DNA of 64,000 nt from NCBI GenBank assembly GCA_013400115.1, contig VXBP01002362.1, forward strand, positions 248,001 through 312,000, written 5' to 3'. Of the stretch, positions 60,735 to 64,000 are shown piece after piece (within the stretch, counting starts at the first letter, position 1; the number at the start of each line of letters is the position of its first letter). This DNA is from Rhinopomastus cyanomelas. Taxonomy: Eukaryota; Chordata; Aves; Bucerotiformes; Rhinopomastidae. The translations under genes were made by a program, and so were the position numbers. The notes below the pieces were generated by a model that saw nothing but the letters and a program-made list of their open reading frames with translations, was not told the DNA's origin and searched no databases.

Positions 60735-60744
60735 TGGGCGGGGC
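60735..60744 (+). promoter_or_regulatory. ODC1: GC box (Sp1-type) of the ODC1 promoter
   Basis: TGGGCGGGGC is a full Sp1-type GC box about 145 bp before the TATA box. A second weaker site, GGTGGGCGTG (60,751-60,760), follows. Sp1-type sites are known in mammalian ODC promoters. Confidence 0.7.
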
Positions 60745-60785
60745 AGGTGAGGTGGGCGTGTCGCGCCCTTGCGCCTGTTGGCCGC

Positions 60786-60793
60786 CGACGTCA
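60786..60793 (+). promoter_or_regulatory. ODC1: CRE-like site of the ODC1 promoter
   Basis: CGACGTCA differs from the full cAMP-response element TGACGTCA by one base and keeps the ACGTCA core. It lies about 95 bp before the TATA box. CREB/ATF-responsive sites are known in mammalian ODC promoters; that this one works is inference. Confidence 0.65.
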
Positions 60794-60856
60794 CAATAGC
60801 GGGTGTCCGCAGTCGCTACCCGGTCCCAGCCGATCGGGGCTGGTTTGAGCTGGTGC

Positions 60857-60870
60857 GTTGCCACAGCGAC
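60857..60870 (+). promoter_or_regulatory. ODC1: RFX-type X-box
   Basis: GTTGCCACAGCGAC fits the X-box pattern RYYNYY-N2-RRNRAC in full. It lies 12 bases before the TATA box and 63 bases after the CRE-like site. X-boxes beside a CRE-type site are a known promoter arrangement. Binding here is inferred. Confidence 0.5.
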
Positions 60871-60881
60871 GCCGGCTGCCC

Positions 60882-60889
60882 TATATATA
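60882..60889 (+). promoter_or_regulatory. ODC1: TATA box of ODC1
   Basis: TATATATA within CCCTATATATAGAGCG stands alone in a GC-rich stretch. ODC genes of vertebrates have a TATA box despite their CpG island. Transcription should start about 30 bases downstream, near 60,912. Confidence 0.85.
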
Positions 60890-60911
60890 GAGCGCGGCGG
60901 TCGTGGCGGAG

Positions 60912-61067
60912 CTTTGTGAGTCGCGGCCACTGCTGTCTCAGCCTAGTCCGCTGCTCACCCCGCTGCTCCCCCCGCTGCTCCCCAGGTGACAGGAAGAACA
61001 GGAGGAGGAAGCGGCTCGGAGCGAGGCACCGGCTGCCGAGGTTTGACAGCGGTTCCTGCCGCCCGAG
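60912..61067 (+). other. ODC1: ODC1 exon 1 (noncoding 5' leader)
   Basis: The start is inferred from the TATA box (60,882) and is accurate only to several bases. The end is set by a consensus donor, CCCGAG|GTAAGG, with GT at 61,068. The exon is very GC-rich and contains no ATG, as expected for the structured first exon of vertebrate ODC1 leaders, which makes translation depend on cap-binding and helicase activity. It contains three copies of a 12-base unit, CCGCTGCTCMCC, at 60,948-60,983. Confidence 0.75.
60948..60983 (+). repeat. ODC1: Three tandem 12-bp units in the ODC1 leader
   Basis: CCGCTGCTCACC, CCGCTGCTCCCC and CCGCTGCTCCCC follow each other without a gap; only the first differs, by one base. 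They are C-rich in the mRNA and lie about 36-72 bases from the inferred cap. Length may vary between individuals or species. Confidence 0.9.
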
Positions 61068-61146
61068 GTAAGGCAGGCTCCGGGCCGGGAGCGGACTGGG
61101 GGAAGGAAACGGCCGCGAGTGGCGGCGGAAGCGGCCGGCGCGGAGC

Positions 61147-61152
61147 CACGTG
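61147..61152 (+). promoter_or_regulatory. ODC1: CACGTG E-box in ODC1 intron 1
   Basis: GCCACGTGTG lies 80 bases into intron 1. Mammalian ODC1 is a classic MYC/MAX target through CACGTG E-boxes at the start of intron 1, and this site has the same position. Mammals have a pair of such boxes; I find only this one in the bird intron. A second CACGTG occurs in exon 3 at 63,935-63,940. Confidence 0.7.
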
Positions 61153-61261
61153 TGTGCGGGGCCGCTGCCAGAAAGCCCAGGCTGGGCTCAGCACCGGTCC
61201 CCGCCGCCGGGCACGGAGCCTCCCGCCGCACCCGGGGAATCCTCGACGCCTGCGGGGCTGC

Positions 61262-61277
61262 GGGCGGGCGGGCCGGG
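61262..61277 (+). other. ODC1: G-quadruplex motif in ODC1 intron 1
   Basis: GGGCGGGCGGGCCGGG has four runs of three G with loops of 1, 1 and 2 bases, on the non-template strand about 350 bases after the inferred start. Short loops make a stable quadruplex likely. The same bases also form overlapping GC boxes. Confidence 0.75.
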
Positions 61278-62060
61278 CCGGTCCGGATCACTCCAGGCTG
61301 GGAGGAGTTGGCGCGTCCTAGAGGCTGCGTAGGGGACGGGAGTGCCGGGCTTTTCGCGGGGTGCGGGCGGCAGGTGCGTGGCAGGAGTGTGGTGAGACCT
61401 GGCAACAGAGGCAAGTGGGCTCTACAGACTTTCTCTAGTGGGTGGGATGCTCGTCAGGAAGCCACGGGGTCCCAGGCTGGGGAGTTCGGCGGGTCGCTGT
61501 GGGACAGGCGGCACAGCTAGAGCCCGGGCAGGAGCGTGCGGGGAGAGATCAGTCATGGGGAGCGGAGCAGGAGGTTTCCCAGTAGCAGCCGGCTCTGGCT
61601 CCGGGGTGAGGAGCTCCCAGGGCACTTTTTGCAGACGCAGCTTTGGTGTTTGAGCGCAGAGCCCGCGGACATGACTCAGCCCTGGCTAAATACAGCTGCT
61701 GAATGCGGGAATGTTCTCGAGAACAACCTCAAATGAGCACAAACTGCTTTTCTTCTGGGAAACCTCAGCCGCTTTGCACGCAGGCCAAGTAGAAATGCGT
61801 CCCGGGAGACTACATCTGCACGATCGTATTCTGTCAATATTCGGTGTAATTGCACCGTAGTTAAGGCTGTGCAGTAAGATGGAGATGGAAAGTGTACAGG
61901 AACTTCCTAATGAAGTCTTCTGTGACCAGCAAAAGTTAATAAAGTGTTTTTCATGCAGCTTTGTGCAGAAAGGAGGATCAACCAAGTTCTTCCTGGTTGT
62001 ATTTTCTTAACCACAGCTATAAGCCTCTGAACAGCTGAGCAAAGGTGCAATTTCTTGTTG

Positions 62061-62278
62061 GAATCGTAGAATGATTTAGGTTAGAGGGGAACTCGGAGGC
62101 CATCTAGTTCCACCCCCTCCCTGCCATGGGCAGGCACGCTTCTGACTAGACCAGGTTACCCAGGGCCCCATCCAGCCTGGCCTTGAGCACTTGCAGGGAG
62201 GGGGCATGCACTGCTCCCCTGGGCAACCTGTTCCGGTGCCTCACCACCCTCATAGTGAGGAATTTCTGCCTGAATCGG
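62061..62278 (-). mobile_element. CR1 LINE 3' end inside ODC1 intron 1
   Basis: Reversed tail GGAATCGTAGAATGATTTAG, then GGAGGCCATCTAGTTCCACC, then 'cccagggccccatccagcctggccttgagcac' and 'cccctgggcaacctgttccggtgcctcaccacc'. About 220 bp remain, antisense to ODC1. The subfamily resembles that of the second copy at 19,241 (TGCCATGGGCAGG block). It ends in AT-rich intron sequence. Confidence 0.95.
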
Positions 62279-62683
62279 CCTGCTACAACAAACAGCATCC
62301 TGAGAAGTGTTTAATTTGCTGTTTCTTAAGGTCCTCTCAAAGAGGCTTTTAAGAGACTACTTTAATCCAGCTTCTGAGGGAATTAATGCTGCATGTGAAT
62401 GAGAGCAGGGGGAGAATGAGGCAGGGTGGATAGATGGGTTTTATTGCATTAGAGGTGAAGCTTGATCTAGTTTGAATCTCAAATCTGGCTTGTCGTTGAT
62501 AAGAAAGAATTGATTAGAAGGTATGAGGTAGCTCTCGACGCTGGTAGTTGAGGTGCCGTATGTTTCTGAAGGCTGAAATGAAGTTGATTATGTGTCACTG
62601 ACATTTCCGAGTCGCTCAGTAAATACAGTTTAATGAATTTTAGTGATTACAGTGCATGGAGTGAATGATTGTGTTGGTCTTAG

Positions 62684-62715
62684 AACTTTTATAGTCTACA
62701 ACTCTTATAGTCTAC
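62684..62715 (+). repeat. 16-bp tandem duplication in ODC1 intron 1
   Basis: AACTTTTATAGTCTAC is followed directly by AACTCTTATAGTCTAC, with one mismatch between the units. It is a short local duplication and no function is seen. Confidence 0.8.
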
Positions 62716-63290
62716 ACAGTTGCAAACTATATGGGGTTTTTTAATATGTTGCTTCTGTATTTGCAGAAGTTTTTAAAATAGGTGGAATAAATAAAAATCA
62801 GTGAATAATGCAGAGTTTACAGAGTCTTCAAATCTGTATGACTAATTTAAGTTGGGGGGGGGAAATGCTAAGCAGAGGGCTGGACCTGATTACATGAAAC
62901 CCAGGTTTTCCCTATGAGTCGCTTGCAATGCTGAGGTCTTTAAAAGGTAGCGTGCACTTCTGCTTGAGTTAGCAGCTTAATGGAGAATGTGATTCTCTAT
63001 TTGGACTGAGCCAGTAGAAAGATGACCCATACATTTTATGTGGATTTTGTAGGTCTTGAGTGGCAGAGGAGCATGCATTTGATCTTTAATTCTGGTTGTG
63101 AATGAACTTCCCTCTTGGCTAGTAGATTTCTGTAAGGAATTAAGATTTTTATGGGCCAGTGTAAAATCCTGTTATAAGTTCAGATCTATAATTCACATCG
63201 TTGTTAAGACTTTGTCTGCAGGCTACAGTTAGGAAGCACTCTTAGAGTGTATCTACACTTCTGACAGCTGAGGTTTTTCTTTTCCTGTAG

Positions 63291-63466
63291 CCTGGAGGTC
63301 AGGGCTAGGACAGAGAAGCTATAACCATCAACAGAGCAACTTCGAGGGAAGCCCTGATCTCTGTGCAGTCTGTAGTGAGAATCCAGGGAATCATCTGGCT
63401 TTGACCAAATGTGAGTTGTTGCTACTCAGAAGCCAGTGACATCCCCATGTCTGTAGTGACATGCAG
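63291..63466 (+). other. ODC1: ODC1 exon 2 (noncoding), two alternative donors
   Basis: The acceptor is a strong pyrimidine tract, TTTTTCTTTTCCTGTAG, ending at 63,290. Two donors are possible. AAAT|GTGAGT ends the exon at 63,410 (120 bases). GCAG|GTAGGT ends it at 63,466 (176 bases) and fits the consensus better upstream of the cut. The first 118 bases have no ATG. The extra 56 bases of the long form carry an ATG-TGA start-stop (63,409-63,414), an ATG at 63,447 and an ATG at 63,461. Vertebrate ODC1 has a noncoding exon 2 in this place. Which donor is used cannot be told from sequence. Confidence 0.75.
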
Positions 63467-63964
63467 GTAGGTCCTTTTGCCAGAAACTGGAGAGCTACAA
63501 TAGTGCTTTAGAATTGTTAAAACAAAAAGCTGCTAACTGTGTTGATGCTGGCACTAGCCATAATATTAACAGCTTCAATGTGGGAGTGAACTTAAAAGAC
63601 ACTTTGAAACTTTGAAGCATCCAGGGACAAATAATGTCTGACGCTATTTTTGTTTTGAATAGGTGCATCATAAATTCAGTTGATAAGCAGAGGAGAACTT
63701 GCTTTTAAACTGGCAGGATTATTTTGTGGAGGATTTCCTTGGTTTTTACTAAATCTGACCTGTCACCTATGTGAATTCCTAATCTGTGCTACTGTTAGCA
63801 ATCACCGTAGGAATGGTACCATCATATTACATGAATCATGTATGAATTCAAGTAGTGAATGTAAACAGTATGAAAAATGGAGTAACAAACTGGTTGTTTG
63901 CTGTTTGGGTTTTTTTATCAACAGACTCAACTGTCACGTGAACCTAAAATCTTTGAAATCATGA
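63447..63964 (+). CDS. Possible ODC1 upstream ORF (spliced, 19 codons, overlaps the main ATG)
   Basis: Only if exon 2 uses the donor at 63,467: ATG at 63,447 reads MSVVTC, then crosses the junction 63,466/63,925 and continues RLNCHVNLKSLKS. It ends at TGA 63,962-63,964, overlapping the ODC start in ATGA. Ribosomes that translate it would end one base past the first base of the ODC AUG, an arrangement that can reduce or couple main-frame initiation. The ATG context is CCCC before it, so initiation is probably weak. Mammalian ODC leaders also carry a small uORF; its sequence is not shown to be related. The intron 2 part (63,467-63,924) is not translated. Confidence 0.35.
63467..63924 (+). other. 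ODC1: ODC1 intron 2
   Basis: 458 bases (514 if the inner donor at 63,411 is used). A long frame at 63,680-63,964 runs through it into the uORF frame, but it has no upstream exon to join and looks like chance. No repeat or RNA gene recognised. Confidence 0.7.
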
Positions 63965-64000
63965 GTAGCTTCAGCAATGAAGAGTTTGAATTCACCTTCC
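63925..64000 (+). CDS. ODC1: Ornithine decarboxylase, first coding exon (exon 3), cut by window end
   Basis: Exon 3 begins after the acceptor GGTTTTTTTATCAACAG (AG at 63,923-63,924). It has 36 leader bases before ATG 63,961, followed by MSSFSNEEFEFTF up to the window end. This closely follows the N-terminus of vertebrate ODC (M-x-x-F-x-N-E-E-F-x), and differs from the antizyme inhibitors, its close relatives. ODC is a cytosolic homodimeric PLP enzyme that turns ornithine into putrescine and CO2, the first step of polyamine synthesis. It is destroyed by the proteasome after antizyme binding. The barrel with the PLP lysine and the C-terminal degradation tail lie beyond the window. Gene structure (two noncoding exons, ATG early in exon 3), TATA box, CRE-like site and intron 1 E-box all support the call. 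The start is the first ATG in the short-exon-2 mRNA; its context (AATCATGA) has A at -3. The coding sequence proper is 63,961-64,000. Confidence 0.88.

Larger units (their letters stand above)
60535..61660. promoter_or_regulatory. ODC1: CpG island over the ODC1 promoter and exon 1
   Basis: GC content and CpG frequency rise sharply from about 60,535 (CCCGGGGAGACGAAACAATCCGGCG) and fall again after about 61,660, against AT-moderate, CpG-poor flanks. The island spans the promoter, exon 1 and the start of intron 1. It is the only island of this size in the window and marks a gene expressed in many tissues. Confidence 0.9.
61068..63290 (+). other. ODC1: ODC1 intron 1
   Basis: 2.2 kb, from GTAAGG at 61,068 to the CTGTAG acceptor at 63,290. 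The first 600 bases belong to the CpG island and hold the E-box and the quadruplex motif. The rest is AT-rich with one reversed CR1 copy. I recognise no snoRNA or other gene in it. Confidence 0.75.

Noticed and set aside
60499..60930. 143-codon minus-strand ORF across the ODC1 promoter
   Set aside because: It runs antisense through a CpG island, where stop codons are rare. It contains the reverse of the TATA box and promoter sites and has no domain.
60938..61520. Several ORFs of 79-158 codons on both strands over exon 1 and intron 1 of ODC1
   Set aside because: They are low-complexity Ala/Pro/Arg/Gly frames caused by the high GC content. The exon 1 donor cuts through them, and exon 1 itself has no ATG.
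63680..63964. 94-codon ORF ending over the ODC start
   Set aside because: Most of it lies in intron 2, before a good acceptor at 63,924. Only its last part is relevant, as the end of the spliced uORF.

Overview
The window looks like bird nuclear DNA. It carries about twenty CR1 LINE pieces with typical avian 3' ends (octamer tails such as ATTCTATG or ATCCTATG), roughly 8 kb or about 12% by my own calls. Nearly all are short 5'-truncated copies with broken reverse-transcriptase frames. I see no bacterial gene, no operon, no CRISPR array and no functional tRNA or rRNA gene. The species cannot be fixed from sequence alone.

Positions 1-60,530 are a gene-poor intergenic stretch: unique AT-moderate DNA interrupted by CR1 copies in both orientations. 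It also holds one composite SINE (tRNA-Lys-like head joined to a CR1 tail, 12,000-12,180), a MIR/L2-like relic near 53,720, a possible solo LTR near 33,720-34,206, and several AT-rich blocks that look like candidate conserved noncoding elements. ORFs in this part are short, overlap on both strands and lack recognisable domains outside CR1, so I call no protein gene there.

Positions 60,535-64,000 hold the one clear gene, the 5' end of ornithine decarboxylase (ODC1) on the + strand. It has a CpG island, a GC box, a CRE-like site, an RFX-type X-box, a TATA box at 60,882, a GC-rich noncoding exon 1 ending at 61,067, and an intron 1 with a CACGTG E-box, a G-quadruplex motif and a CR1 copy. A noncoding exon 2 starts at 63,291 and has two alternative donors. 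Exon 3 starts at 63,925, with the ATG at 63,961 followed by MSSFSNEEFEFTF before the window ends. The order of noncoding exon 1, noncoding exon 2 and ATG in exon 3 matches vertebrate ODC1.

The most interesting point is in the ODC1 leader. The choice between two exon 2 donors would decide whether the mRNA contains no upstream AUG, or three: a start-stop AUG-UGA, a 19-codon uORF whose stop overlaps the ODC AUG (AUGA), and an in-frame AUG that would add 14 residues to ODC. Second is the tRNA-Lys/CR1 composite SINE, whose tail matches CR1 copies in the same window.
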